Shown here: in pieces, positions 11,501 to 23,942 of the stretch
Layout of the letters: the number at the start of each line of letters is the position of its first letter
Numbering within the stretch: the first letter of the stretch is position 1
The notes under the pieces: model-generated
What the model saw: only the letters and a program-made list of their open reading frames with translations
What the model was told of the DNA's origin: nothing
Database searches by the model: none
Made by a program: the position numbers and the translations under genes
Source of the DNA: Manihot esculenta
Lineage: Eukaryota > Streptophyta > Magnoliopsida > Malpighiales > Euphorbiaceae
Length of the DNA: 64,000 bases
Direction of reading: 5' to 3'
Assembly: GCF_001659605.2 (NCBI RefSeq)
Contig: NC_035177.2
Coordinates: 1,612,611-1,676,610, forward strand

Positions 11501-14500
11501 GGAGATGACTGGTCTTCATAATAATGAATTGGGAACTAGTATCTTTACCACCTGGCAAGTCTACTATTAGTTGTCGCTGGTTTACACAGTTAAGGTGGGA
11601 CCTGGTGGCAAAATTGATCGCCTTAAAGCTCACCTTGTAGCTAAATGTTACACAGATTTTTGGGCTTGATTACAGTGATACTTTCTATCTCACTGACTGC
11701 AATTAATCACTGGACTTTCATCAACTGGACATTAAAAATGCCTTTCTTCATGGTGAGCTCGCCGAAGAAGTCTATATAGAGCAACCTCCAGGGTTTGTTG
11801 CTCAGGGAGAGTCAGGCTTAGTATATTGTCTTTGATGCTCCTTGTATGATCTAAAACAGCCTCCTAGAGTATGGTTTGGATGATTCAGCATTGTAGTTCA
11901 ACAGTTTGGAATGTCTAGAAGTAATTTTGATCATTCCGTATTTTAATCATAATGGCGATAGATGCATTTACTTGGTGGTTTATGTTGATGATATTGTCAT
12001 TACAGGAAATGATCATGATGAAATCTCTCAGCTTAAGCAACATTTGTTTAGTCATTTCCAAATTAAAAATCAGGGAAAATTGAAGTATTTCTTGGGGATT
12101 GAAGTGGCACAATCTAAAACAGGTATTGCAATTTCTCAACGAAAATATCTTTGGATATATCGGAAGAAACAGACATGTTAGACTGTAGACATGTGGACAT
12201 TCCCATAGATCTAAATGTCAAACTGGTTTCTGAATAGAGGGAGCCACTTAAAGGTCCTGCTAGATACATAAGATTAGTTGGCTAGCTCAATTATCTCACT
12301 ATCATTCGACCATATATTTCTTTTGCTATAAGTGTGGTTAGTCAATTTCTTCAAATCCCATACAATATTCACTGGTTTGTATTCTTAGATATACCAAATG
12401 AGCTTTAGGACATGGTCTACTCTATGAGGACAAGGGTCGCTCACAAAATGTTGGCTATTTAGATGCAGTTTGGGCAGGTTTCCCTTCAGATAGACGATCT
12501 ACTTCAGGATATTATATTATGATTGGAGGGAATCTTATATCCTGGAAAAGTAAAAAATAGGGTGTGGTTGCAAAACCAAGTACAGAAGCAGAATATTGAG
12601 CTATGGCTTTGGCAACATGCGAACTCATTTGGTTGAAGCAACTCTTTCAGGAATTGAAATATAATAATCAAGCTGCCCTCCATATTGCATCAAATCCAGT
12701 TTTTCATGAGAGGACGAAACATATAGAGGTGGATTGCCATTTTATTAGGCAAAAGATTGAGTCGGGATGCATTTCTACTAGTTTTGTCATCTCAAATGAT
12801 CAACTAGTTGATATTTTCATAAAATCTATTCGGGGTTCACGAATTGAGTATATTTGTAATAAGTTTGGAGCATATGACATGTACGCTTTAACTTGAGGGG
12901 GAGTGTTGAGATACTTTCTGTAAATAACCTAGATTTGTAGTGATTGTGTATATAATTAGGGATATAATTGTGTGATATAATTAGGATATGATTAGGCTAT
13001 AATTAGGGAATCAATTTATTTTCTTATCTAGTATGTATTCTTGTAAGTAGTATACCCCAATTGGCTTGAGGGGAATCATCAAGCATTTTTCTCTCAAAGC
13101 TTCTGCTCCCTCTTCTTCTTTTCGTCATCATTTTCAACATTAGCTATAATTTGAGTCCACATGCTCGTATACTGAGCTTGAGGCTAATCCCATGTTCTAT
13201 AAAGTTGGGACTTGGGACCTAATGGTCTTGTTATCTAAGTCTGAATCTCACTGCAGTCAGCCCATAAAGCTTTTTCTGGTGTGGGGCTCTCTCTGTATGT
13301 GTTTTATCTAAGTTCTTTCAAGCACTAACACTTGGCTAAGAGGTCAGCACATTTATGTGCATGCTATGGTTGGGCATGAATTCTATGTGCATTTTTTTTT
13401 ACTAGTTCTAAGAGTGATTTTGGCATTGTAATCAGGCTTCTCTGACTCCAATTATCAAAATGATATTTATGCCAAACGCTGGAAGAAACAAGCTTATTGC
13501 TTGTGCCCCTCAAATCCAAACTGGCCCTAGCTGTGTGAACGTGCAAGTTTAATGGTGCTTCATGGTTTTGCAGACATGAGGCTGAACCATTATTATTTCA
13601 ACAACAATTGTGATTTTTTCGTCATGAAATTTATGTTTGTGTTACATTGTCAAAAGCATGCATCCGTAGGGGCGTCCATCACAATTGTGTCATATTATAA
13701 AACTCTGGTGTATTTTGTGTTGCAAAATTTTTGTTTTTGATTGTCAACTCAAAGCATATGTATGATGGTCATGGTGGTTTGCTTGAATATCTTGCTGATG
13801 CGTGCATTTGCTTATTTCAGCTAGTTGTTTCATGGCACATGAAGGCTGCCACCATGTGTGAATTCTCAAAGCAGGAATTCATAGGAGGACTACGAGCACT
13901 AGGGTAAGTGTACATTTATTTTCATTTTGTATTTATTGTTGGACTTGGATTCTAAACTAATGGTTGGTTATAGTCTAAAATAATGTGAATGCAAACCTAA
14001 TATCAGTTGTGTGTTTTGATGGCAGGATAGATTCTCTGGAAAAGTTCCATGAAAGGATACCTTTTATGCGATCTGAGCTGAAAGATGAACGTATGTACAA
14101 CAGTGTCAAATATGAAGAATTTTGTCATGAACAGACTTCGAAAATTTCATTTTGATTTAGTTGGAGAGGCTTTATCATATGCATATGTTCTGAAAAATTG
14201 TTCCTTTTCGGAGATATTTATTTATGTGCTTGTTAACATTATCTTTTCTCTGATTGTCCAGAAAAGTTTCGTGAGATATACAGCTTTGCTTTTGGTTGGG
14301 CAAAAGAAAAGGTACCCATATATCATCAAGGACTAGTACATGTCTTGCGTATACTTGTAGTTTGCATAACTAGCATGTAATAGGCAAAGCAATCTGCCAT
14401 TGATATAGCTACAATATTGGTCTGGTAATTGGTGTTTGCTTTTAGGCCTTAGCTTACCTTGTTGGTTCAGAGATCTGGTTTCAGAAGAAGAGTCCTCTTA

Positions 14501-17500
14501 TAAATCTCAACTGAACATCTACGGAAGATAGAACCATTTGATATTATTATCTTGATCGGTTGAAGAAATTGATTCCTATCCTTATTTGCTTTTACGTGGT
14601 ATCATTTCCAAATTTGGACCCAGTTTCCATACTAACCTGTAACTGTTTTGTTGCTAAGAAGATTACAAATTCTTGAGAGTTGACCCCCTGCCTTAATATT
14701 TTATCCTCTGACCTGATTTTTATCTGCCTTGCATATGGTTGTGCTTTGAAGTAGTTGTCTTAATGCTCTAGGCTCCCCACACATCATCTCTCATTTTTCT
14801 TTTTTAATCTGACAAGTGTAAATTTCTAATGTAATTCTGTAATCTATGGGAGAAAAAAAAATACCTATGTTGACGATTGTATCTGATTTGAAGCCTTGCC
14901 ATTTTTTATTTTTATATTGAAACCTGACACAAATCTTAGCATAATGTTTTGAAGCCTGTTAACCTTTTGTCCTATGAGATCGAAGAAATCAAATATTTGA
15001 CTTCAAAGGAATAGTTAACTTTGTGCTGGAAGGTGAGAAAGGACACTTGATTTTAGGTATTTATTATGGAAGGAGGTGTACATCGATTTCATCTTGGTGT
15101 TGCAGATGTATGTGGTTTTGAAAGGGAAAAAAGAGAGAGCTTAGGTCTGCAAGATTAAGATGAATGACAAGAAATTGGACTGGAATGCAGCTATTTCTTG
15201 TTGTTGTGAACATAAAACTAAAAATACTTGATTTTAGATTTTAACAATATCTCTACAATGCCTGAATCTAAAGCCTATGCAACAGAGTTCTTTGAATTTT
15301 GGTTCTACTTACAGCAGAGATGACTATGGGGATGCTTTCTCTATGTTGGTAGTGGTTCAATGAATTTATGATTTTCATTTACACCCCAGTGATGTCACTT
15401 CCTCAGATAGTGATTCCAAGAGTCAAATCAGTGTTGTTAAAATCATTTGACTTGTATCTCGTTTTGAATCATTAATCTAACAAAATACGAATCGATGAGT
15501 GTATCATAAGTAGCTAAGAATCGGATAAGAATTGCATGAAGCAAAGGTAAATCGTGAGAATAGTTACAAATTGATCAATTCGTAAAGTGAAGGGAAGCAA
15601 ATGTCCAAATTCCACAAGAAAAGGGGAAAAGACATATATGTATGTATGTGTGCATGTATGCAATTTAAACATTTAATATCTTTTAATAAAATTAATAGGT
15701 ATATATGTGTGTGTGTAATTTGCAATTGATTTTTCAGAAGTTGCACTGAATCTTACGATTCAATTCTATTCTCGATTCAAAATATTAGGATTTCGATTCT
15801 CGATTTGACAACTATGGGTCAAATAGATTAAGGAACTGAATGTTACATCAATAGATTCCCATTCTTGGTACATTTGTGTCTTTCCATTTGAGAATGAACA
15901 ACTTATTTAAAATTTCTCCCCTTTTAATACTATTGAGATGTTGCTTCTTTTGCATTCCCATCCTTGTCTCTCTTCAAAATTCCACATGATTTTCCAGCTA
16001 ACATCAGTGCATATTAATGCAAGCACAAGTTCTTCTAACTATAGCTTTATAATCCTTGCTCTTCCAGTCATTAGCACCTCAATGATCTTTCCACTCGGTT
16101 CTCCTGTGCTCTTTCTGGACTTTATGGTCTGGTTTCCGTGTACTTCCATCCATATAATGACTAAATGATCTTTTCCCTTGTATGAAATTTTCAAATGGTT
16201 ATTCTCCTCCTTCGTGATCATCCATTTCTATTCACATGCCACACAAGAATATTTCATTCTAATTAATAAATCCAAAGAAACCTACCGCACTGTGCTGAGT
16301 TCCAGGGTAGGTAAGATTTTATATTCTATTTTCTTTTGTTGTTCTAGGTCCATCTGTGCTTGAGGTAATGATGCTATAGTCATGAGAATGCTGTGGGCAT
16401 ATGGGATGAGTAATACAGAGAGTTTAAAGTATTGCCACCTATGGATAGATGCCATAGGCATTGTAATTAAGAAAATATTCTTTGAAAATGTTTCCAAGTG
16501 TAGGTGTTCCCTGAAATTTTGGTAAGGTGCGCATTCTGTTCATCCACTTGATCTTTTGTACTTGTGAGTTCTTTTAAATATCTGTTGTTTTATCTTCCCA
16601 GTTTAACATATATTATTGGACATACCTATATTGTTTAGAGAGTAAAAATTAGCACCGTTTCTTTTCTTGTTCAGTTAGGGCCTAGAATATGAATGATTTT
16701 TCAATGCTCATGTGTCCCTATAAACTGCTGGCATTGAGGGTTTCAATTGATTACAGGGTCAAAAATCGTTGGCATTGGATACAGCTATTGGAATGTGGCA
16801 ACTGCTGTTTGCTGAGAGGCGCTGGCCATTGGTTGATCACTGGTGCCAGTTCTTGCAGGTAGCTTTTTAAAGCCATTTTCTATTATTCTTTGTGAGTTAT
16901 TCAAAATTTTTATGAATTATGGTGAGTGATGATATGGTTCTTACCTGCATTCATATGCAAACTTGTGATAACTGATGACTGCCTTTCTGTGATTTGTCCC
17001 ATTGATATCTTACATGTTGAAACATGGGTAGCAAATTAGCAATATATTCACATTTAATTTTTTTTTTTTTTTTTTTTGCAAAATCTTGTTTGCAAAGTAA
17101 AGTTCGTATTTTGCTCTTAAATCTTATTCTATTATGGTACTGATGTAAAGGGCACTCAAAAAGGGAAAAACGTACACCAAAAATTGGAATCATCTGCTCT
17201 CTCTCACGGGCACACATTTACTTGCTTGTAATCTTCTCTGTTTCTCTGGTTTCTTCCCTCTTTCTTTAATTTACATGGATGCCAAAGTTCTATTTTGCTT
17301 TGGTACAACTTGTTGCAGAGAAATTCTGCAACTGTGTTTGGGAATCAAGAAAATAGAAGAAAATGAGAGAAAGAGGGAGGAATCAAGGAAACAGAGAGAA
17401 GGGAGAGAGTAGAAGTTTACAGGGCAAGAGTAGGATTTTCGTTGTGAATTGACACAACTTGCAAGAAGTGATTCTTCCCCTTCTATAGCTGCCTAACTAC

Positions 17501-20500
17501 TCATTTAACCACAACTCCCTTTTTTTCCCATATGATGTTGCATAGTGATTCCTGCAACTAGTTTGGCATCCAAGAAAATAAGAGAAAGAGGGAGGAAAAC
17601 AGAGAAATAGATAGAGCAGAAGTTTATGCGGAAAGTGAGATGATTTCTTTATCAATCAACATGGCATACAAGAAGTGAACCTTAACCTTATATAGCTACT
17701 AACCTAGTCACATGACAGCAACTCCCATATTTTCCCATACATCATCACATACATAATGATACTAATTAGCTAGGGATTTTATTACACTCTTTGTTAAAGA
17801 GATGAACATAAATCAATAGTTGGAATGTGGCTTATTTGGACAAGTTCCAGATTAAAAAAAATTAAAGGGCTTATGAAGTACAAACCAAATAAAAGTAGCA
17901 TAGGGTATTTTGGCGAGGGGAAGCAAAATTTCAAGCCAAGTTCAGTATAGAGGCCTGTCTCTTTGATGATTGATAGAGTTAGGAACATGAATATTTTTCA
18001 ATAGAATAAATATGGAAGAGAAATTGTATAAATTACCAAGAGCAGTAAATAATATAAAGCAATCTTTCTCAATCACAATCCCTCAAGGAATATCCTGGCA
18101 TTATTTTCTGGAAACATGAAATCAATTAAGAAGCTTCTAATTAGCTAGAGAATCTAACTCTGTTGCCCCGTTATACTGCCAAAACAATAACAGAATACTG
18201 CATGCCCTTTTCCCTTCTCCTCACTCTATTTATAGATTCTTCAACTGTTCAATCTGTCAGAAGGATCTCCAGGTGGGATCTCCTCAATCCTCTCCAATTG
18301 ATTTGGCTCCTCTATCCTCTTTCCTTCCAGCTCAATGATTCCAGAACCTGTTGTTTCCCATCTTCTTTCTTCTAAAATAGACTCTGTGCCTTCCTGGGCT
18401 TATAACATTCTCTGCTGAGTCCATCTTTTCATCTTGATTCATATCAATGATCTGCATTCCTGTGCTTGTAATTCTGAACAGAATATGCTTGTCACTCTTA
18501 AGTTTATGTTGAACAAAATGATTGATTTATGGTGTTGCAGCTAGTCTTCCATGGTATTCGGTTCCATTTTGGCTTGTAGAACAGTGTTATTAAGTTGAGA
18601 GATGACAGAGTCTTCTATCGCCTTTTTGAGAAAGGCAATAAAACCAAAATTTTTTTTATATAAAATTTAAATATATATGTATATATAATATACATTATAG
18701 TTTATACATTTTAATCTAAAGTCCGTCTTTTCATCTTAATTCTTATCAATGATCTGCATTCCTGTGCTCATAATTCTCAACAGAATATGCTCGTCACTCT
18801 AAAGTTTATGTTGAACAAAATGATGGATTTCTGGTGTTGCAACTAGTCTTCCACGGTATTCAATTCCATTTTGGCTTGTAGTTGATACGGTATTATCAAG
18901 TCGGGAGGTGATAGAGTCTTCTATCGCCTTTTTGAAAAAGGCGACAAAGCCAATAATTTTTTTATATAAATTTTAAATATATAAAATATAGTTGGTGATA
19001 AATTATACCTATATAATGTGTAGAAGATTAATATTAATTTTTTTAAATATATATAAATAAATTAATATATAAATAAAAATTATAATTATTATAATATATA
19101 AATAATTAAATAATAAAAAATTAATAATTGATAAATAATAATATTAACTAAAAATAAAATAATATATAATTTTTTAAATTATATAAATTATATATACTAT
19201 ATAATTGAATAATATAATAGAATAATTTGTATAACATTATTTGATACAAAATATAAATATAGAATGTAATTATAAATATAAAAAATAGAATAATAATATA
19301 ATGTAGAATAAAAAATAAAATATATAAATATAAGTAAAGAAATTAATGTTAATTTTCTATAAATAAATATTATTTACAAATAAATAAATATTATTTATTA
19401 TATATTACTAATGTCGATATTAATATTTTATTTTCATATTACTAATGCCTACTAATACTAAGGAAAAAAGCAAAAAAAGAAGAAAAGTCAAAAGATTCCC
19501 ATGCCTTTTCTTCTTCCAAGGAAAAGAGTGACATTTAAATATTAGTAAAACCACTTTCTCTTCCAAGTTCCAATATGACCACCTTCTTCCTTCTCTTCTT
19601 TCTCTGCTTCTTCTTCTCTCTGTTTTTTGTTTTACTGTTGAAAAAAAGTTGTTTTTGGCTCCAGGCCTACCTAGTGCCTTTTAACAACCGTGAGTTGATG
19701 TGACCAAATAGTTGGGTAAGGTGTATTCTTCTTGTCAGTTGGTGAGATTGTTTACAACCTAAGTCAAACAGTAGCTGGTTTCTTTTCAGTCTAGTACATG
19801 GTGATAGGTGCTTGAAATTAAAGCTTTGGATTGCTGAGTAAACTGATGTCATCTTCTTTAGTGTGATCGTAGTTGATGCAGAATTCATGATCAACTTCTA
19901 ATAAAAAAATCTCGTCACACAATTTTAATGGCAAAAGATGCTAAATATATCTTTCAAAGGTTGTTCTACCACAACTCTAATCAATCAATGTAACTAGAAA
20001 CAAAAGATAATGGAGCAATAAAATCCAAATTAAAATGCCATAAGAAAGATCATTAAAAAGTAACTAAACATGGAGGCACAAAATATTAATCATGTTTTCC
20101 ACGGATAAAAGGATTAAAGTTTTAAGAATAAATTTACATTATTAAAAATATAACACTCTCCATATGTACAAATAAATGCTATTTATAGGAAAATATCTTC
20201 TAATCCTGACAAATAAAACAAGTCCTAATTGAAATACAAAGCAAATCATAGTTGAAAATAGGAAACAAAATAAATCTTAATTGAAATAGGATAATAAAAT
20301 AAATCTTATTTGAAGGAGGAAAACTAAATTTCATCCTAACAGTACAAGGATAACATTACTAATTCTTGTAAAATGATAAAAACAATTAGCTAATCCTACT
20401 AATATAAGAAAATCCTACCTAAACTAGGAAAGTAAGCCTAATCCAACTAAAACAAGTTAAGTAATCGTACTCTAGTAATATGGACGAATTTACATCATAA

Positions 20501-22469
20501 TGGCCTAAAAATACTCAATAACATTGAAGCTCAAAATAACTCAAATCCCAAACTCACTACAATAGAAAATATGGGCAAGCATAATAAAATATGGGTTTAA
20601 GCCTTTAGCTACCCAAAGTGATCTTGATGCATTTTGTTGAATCATGCTGCAAATATCCTTTTATGATTGCTCCCATGCTTTCCAAGCATAATTTTGATTC
20701 CGAATGCCTTGATCCTCCTAAAATTATTTGATTCCATGTGATTCCGAGGCTGTCATTGAAATTCAGAGTGAGTTTGAAGAATACTGGTGCTCTTTTAAGT
20801 TTTGTATTGTTAAAAAGTAATGTATGTATCAATAGTACCCTGCATCATAAGATGAGCATGTCATGTTGAGTGGTGTGGATGTCCCAGAACCTCATTGCTA
20901 CAAAAGGAATGTATGGCTAGAATAATCTGAAACTTTGTTTCTATGGTATTTCCTCATTAGGCATTAAGTTCTAGGTCATGATTTTCTTCCATGCTTGATG
21001 ATCTATGCTGTCTGTTTCACCAGAATTTTATATGGATAGGAACTTGTCAAATTAATAAATTCTGGTCGGATCCTGTGAACTAAAGAAGCACTTTCTATTG
21101 ACTATTTATAATTTATAATTTTGTGCTTGATTTATATTCCTTTTTTCTTTTCCTTATGCTTTAGTGGCTTTCATTTCAGGCTCGGCACAATAAAGCAATC
21201 TCTAAGGACACTTGGGCTCAACTATTGGAATTTACCAGGGTAAGATAGGAAGTTTTGAAATTGATTTTATTCCCAGTTTCTTTTATAATAGAGAGAGCAA
21301 GAAAGATTAATTAGTACCCAGCAGTTGGATAGAGACCTTTCTGTGTCTTCAAAGGCTTATTTGTTTGCCCCCCAGTAGTGGGTAAAATTTGGTAAAATAG
21401 GGATCATAGTTAAAACTACTATTCCATTGAATTTAAGCATGCTCTTCCAAGGCCTCTTCAGTTGTCCTGCTTCCGCCCATTACCCAAAAAATGAATATAT
21501 GCCGACATCTATAAGTCCAGCCCAACTACAAATCAGGTTGGCTTCTGCTTTCTTACAGAAGAAAATATTTAGTTACCACAATATTATCCCTTTTTGAAGA
21601 TTGTTAATGGTTAACCTCCTCTTTGAAATTTATCCCATAAAAAGACGAGTTTCTTGAAAGGAGCCTTTACTTTCCAGATTCTCCTACCTGAAAATTAAGG
21701 ATACTTTTAGTTGCGAAGGATTTGAACTGATTTCTGTAATATTTTCCAATCCTAATTGAAAATTGAGAACTTAAGGCTTGTTTATTAGTGAAAAACTGGA
21801 GGATTTGCGGTGTTTTTTTTTTTTTTTTTTTTAATTTTTTATCTTTTGTTTTATCAAACATGATGCTTTTGCAAATTTCTAGAATGTAAGGGCGGCTTGG
21901 TTATCATTTGTGCTTCTGTCTCTTGTTATTATTTTTCTCCTATAAAAACATAACAACGAAAGTTTATTTGTGTTTGCTCAAAATGATTTTCACGGAGCTT
22001 TCCAACATGTTGGCTACCGCCTGCTTTTCTTGGTTATTTCATAGTTTCAATTTGTTGAATTATTTTCCTAAAAATTTAGACAAATTCATTAAGAAAATTT
22101 ATTCTGTATACATATGTGAAGACATTAATTAGGAAAAAAAAACTTTCAGAAACTTAAATTAAATTTGAATTACAGAGGTGCAATTTCTAATATAATTACA
22201 TTCTGTCAAAGACATTAGAGAGCAAAGAGAACCTAAAATATTGTTCTGTTGGAAAATGTTGAGGGTGTACTTATTTCTCGTGTAGATGACTTCTATTTGT
22301 ATTATAAGAATAATTTCTTAACCTTATAGTGGTGATTATATTTATATATATTGTTTTTTATATTGTGCAGACAGTAGATCCCACACTATCAAATTATGAT
22401 CCGGAGGGTGCTTGGCCCTATCTCATTGATGAATTTGTGGAATACATAAATGAGAACGGCATCGTTTAA
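5539..22469 (+). CDS. DCN1-like protein (defective in cullin neddylation), 5' exon not found
   Basis: Scaffold-type E3 that promotes transfer of NEDD8/RUB onto cullins and so activates cullin-RING ubiquitin ligases. Exons: 5539-5675, 6320-6378, 6638-6661, 13821-13903, 14026-14090, 14262-14311, 16757-16858, 21180-21239 and 22371-22469. Together with two bases from an upstream codon they give 227 in-phase codons ending in TAA. The first exon encodes the end of the UBA domain and its linker ([18 protein letters not shown]). The rest is the PONY/cullin-binding domain: [70 protein letters not shown] and [17 protein letters not shown]. Plant homologues have about 20 more N-terminal residues (MNKLGRG-type start), which I could not find upstream. 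Closest to the Arabidopsis At3g12760 type, from memory. The first intron uses a GC donor. The third intron carries a copia element and a MITE. The gene is convergent with the RopGEF gene. Confidence 0.9.
5676..6319 (+). other. GC-AG intron in the DCN1-like gene
   Basis: The exon ends in AAAG and the intron begins GCAAGC instead of GTAAGT, then ends TTTTGCAG. The GC donor is forced by the reading frame: K, then the split codon G/AT for Asp, then PHVDMV. The bases on either side of the C fit the consensus well, as is usual for functional GC donors. Confidence 0.8.
6871..7646. mobile_element. MULE-type MITE in DCN1-like intron 3
   Basis: The ends are inverted copies: GGAAAAAGGTCTATTTTAGC on the left against GGCAAAAAGCCTATTTTAGC when the right end is read on the minus strand, followed by CCTTAA in both. 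The flanking 9-mers, ttaaagctc (6862-6870) and ttaaaactt (7647-7655), agree at 7 of 9 positions and are probably a decayed target duplication. The 9-bp size and the end style fit a Mutator-like non-autonomous element. The interior is AT-rich and non-coding. Confidence 0.6.
8197..8436 (+). repeat. 5' LTR of the copia element
   Basis: Starts TGTTGAGATACTTTCTG and ends just before the tRNA-primer site. It matches 12904-13139 along its length, including ttgaggggaatcatcaagca. Its last bases have lost the CAAC seen at the end of the 3' copy. Confidence 0.9.
8437..8450 (+). other. Primer-binding site (initiator tRNA-Met type)
   Basis: TGGTATTAGAGCCA lies directly after the 5' LTR. It resembles the TGGTATCAGAGC site of many plant copia elements, complementary to the 3' end of initiator methionine tRNA, with one change. 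Confidence 0.75.
8838..12895 (+). pseudogene. Copia gag-pol polyprotein relic
   Basis: Gag begins near 8838 ([15 protein letters not shown]) and has stops from about 8960. A CCHC zinc knuckle, [14 protein letters not shown], lies at about 9537-9578. The protease signature [14 protein letters not shown] is at 9841-9882. Integrase reads [12 protein letters not shown] then [15 protein letters not shown] (10415-10515), with [10 protein letters not shown] near 10690. Reverse transcriptase keeps [11 protein letters not shown] at 11978-12010, followed by [15 protein letters not shown]. RNase H is seen at 12600-12800 ([24 protein letters not shown]). Many in-frame stops and frameshifts make it non-functional. 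A short direct duplication near 10372-10430 (cattcagacatttgggg repeated) breaks the frame at the start of integrase. Confidence 0.9.
12904..13139 (+). repeat. 3' LTR of the copia element
   Basis: Begins TGTTGAGATACTTTCTG after a polypurine tract and ends TTTTCAACA. It is the direct counterpart of 8197-8436. The TGTTG and CAACA ends form the usual short inverted terminal repeat. Confidence 0.9.
15430..15812. mobile_element. Possible MITE in a DCN1-like intron
   Basis: The left end (gtgttgttaaaatcatttga) and the reverse complement of the right end (atagttgtcaaatcgagaat) are similar. The interior has several inverted words around gattc/gaatc. This is the style of small MULE-like elements common in plant introns. 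The ends are not well matched and no target duplication was found, so the call is tentative. Confidence 0.35.
17323..17765. repeat. Diverged tandem duplication, about 226-bp period
   Basis: Two copies begin at the ctgcaact words near 17325 and 17551. Shared words include agagaaagagggagga, agcagaagttta/agtagaagttta, caagaagtga and cccata. They lie in the 4.3-kb intron of the DCN1-like gene and look like parts of a retroelement LTR, but no coding sequence adjoins them. Confidence 0.5.
18419..18985. repeat. Tandem duplication, two copies with about 302-bp period
   Basis: Copy 1 starts at 18419 and copy 2 at 18721. Shared stretches include tcaatgatctgcattcctgt, agtttatgttgaacaaaatg, ccattttggcttgtag and agagtcttctatcgcctttt. 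Both copies end in an AT-rich tail (tttttttatataaa). By eye the copies differ at roughly one base in ten. They lie inside a DCN1-like intron, and no coding potential is evident. Confidence 0.85.
18990..19475. other. Very AT-rich intronic tract
   Basis: Almost pure A/T with many ataata and taaata words and no gene signal. It follows the AT tail of the tandem duplication. The rest of this intron, to 21179, shows nothing I can name. Confidence 0.6.
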
Positions 22470-22587
22470 GAGGGTCATCATCTCAAATCACTGGACCCAA
22501 AAACAATGATGCACTCTGTGAGTGCTGAATTGGGTGTTGATTTATGTTTTCAGCAAGAGTTTCTCTTTGTTTTCCTTTCATCTTTCC

Positions 22588-23302
22588 TTTATGTAAATTG
22601 TGTATGACAATTGTTGCTTTGAGATTGTTGAATTGGTACATTTTCATGCGATGTAAATTATTAGAAGCTTCAACTTTCTGGCATTCTTACATATACAAGG
22701 ACATTTCTTGGTAACCCCTTAATTTGTTTGCAGCTGTAATAATCTTTGCCAAGAAATCACTAATAATGTGGATGGATCTTGTTATTTCCTTTTATTTCCC
22801 TTTTTTCTTAGAAAAAACCAAAATTAGAAACATTTTTAATTATGTAAAATGTGTTCGACAATTATTCTGAGATTGTTGAAATGATGCATTTTCTCATGTC
22901 ATAAATGATGAGAAAGGCATCAACTTTCTGGCATTCTTGAAAGTAATATATCTCTTTAATTCTATTTTCAACAGGTCTGTTTGCCATTACTTTCTAGAGT
23001 TATTGTTGAGAATTGCTTTTTCAAATTTATTGGTTAGAAAATATTAAAAAGGTAATTTTAAATTAAATTTGATAAACTTTTAGTCATATGAATACTAGAA
23101 TAGTAAAAAACCTGTCCTTAAAAAAAAAATCAATAAATTTGATAGGTTCTAGCATGGTTAGGCAACAAAATAGCCAAGCAACGATGGTTGCAACTTATAA
23201 AGAGACATTTCTTGTTATCCCTTTAATATATATATATATATATATATATATTTGCAGCCACAATTACCTTTCCTAGAAATCACTAATAATGCGGACAGAT
23301 CG
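22588..23302. repeat. Partial duplication of the DCN1-like 3' flank
   Basis: The segment 22590-22785, which follows the stop codon and probably includes 3' UTR, is repeated at 22839-22943 and 23201-23302. Shared words include gagattgttga, atcaactttctggcattctt (with one change), gacatttcttg, tttgcagc and aaatcactaataatg. The second copy is split by about 257 bp of unrelated sequence and has gained a TA microsatellite. The duplication may have copied polyadenylation signals. Confidence 0.7.
23226..23251. repeat. (TA)n microsatellite
   Basis: About 13 TA units, at a position occupied by a short AT stretch in the first copy of the duplicated 3' flank. Confidence 0.9.
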
Positions 23303-23942
23303 TATTTGAAAATTTGGTGTTTAATGTTAAATTTGGATTAAGAGAGCTTAGAATTTGTAATTGTATCCTTTTTCTTTTGTTCATCGATCAGCGAGTCAGT
23401 GGGCTCACCCTTCCTTCACCACCACCATTCCTTTGCGATGTTCCTACTCATATTTCCCTCGGTGTACGAAGTTTTTTTATTTGAGCTGCTTAATATATGA
23501 AGTTTGTTGTTTTCTTTGCAAAAAATAAAAGTCAAATGCCTGGTTAGACTACACTGGAATTATGATTAAACGGTCAACAAAACATTTTCCGAAAATAGTA
23601 CCATTTTCTGAAAAATTACTATTTAGGATTCAATATAAAATAAAGCAATTTGAAAAATCAGTTTAATTGTTTTGAATTTCTTATATCACACATGTAAAAC
23701 CTACCAATCTCAACAACAGCTCAAACAACAATACTAAACAAACTTTTATGTGTATTTATGATTTATTTATTAAAGAAGTTCTAAAATATCATGGCTATTG
23801 TGCTCATGTACATAGAAGGCAAAAATCAACCTCTACATATTTCATTAATCATATAATCATATCATCTACATAAGCTTGGCATATAAAAACATCTTCTATT
23901 AGAGTAAGAAAAAGATGGTTTGAGTCAAACAGTTATGGTTTA
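23303..23942. other. Spacer between two convergent genes
   Basis: No coding signal. It holds the 3' flanks of the DCN1-like gene (+) and the RopGEF gene (-), whose stop codons lie about 1.5 kb apart. Confidence 0.5.

Larger units (their letters stand above)
8197..13139 (+). mobile_element. Complete but decayed Ty1/copia LTR retrotransposon
   Basis: Two direct LTRs of about 240 bp begin TGTTGAGATACTTTCTGTAA (8197 and 12904), and the right copy ends CAACA. A primer-binding site follows the left LTR, and a purine tract (gagggggag) ends next to the right LTR. Between them the order is gag, zinc knuckle, protease, integrase, reverse transcriptase, RNase H, which is copia order. All are broken by stops and frameshifts. 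The LTRs differ at roughly one base in ten by eye, so the insertion is old. No clear 5-bp target duplication remains (taata against ttagc). It sits inside intron 3 of the DCN1-like gene in the same orientation as the gene. Confidence 0.92.
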
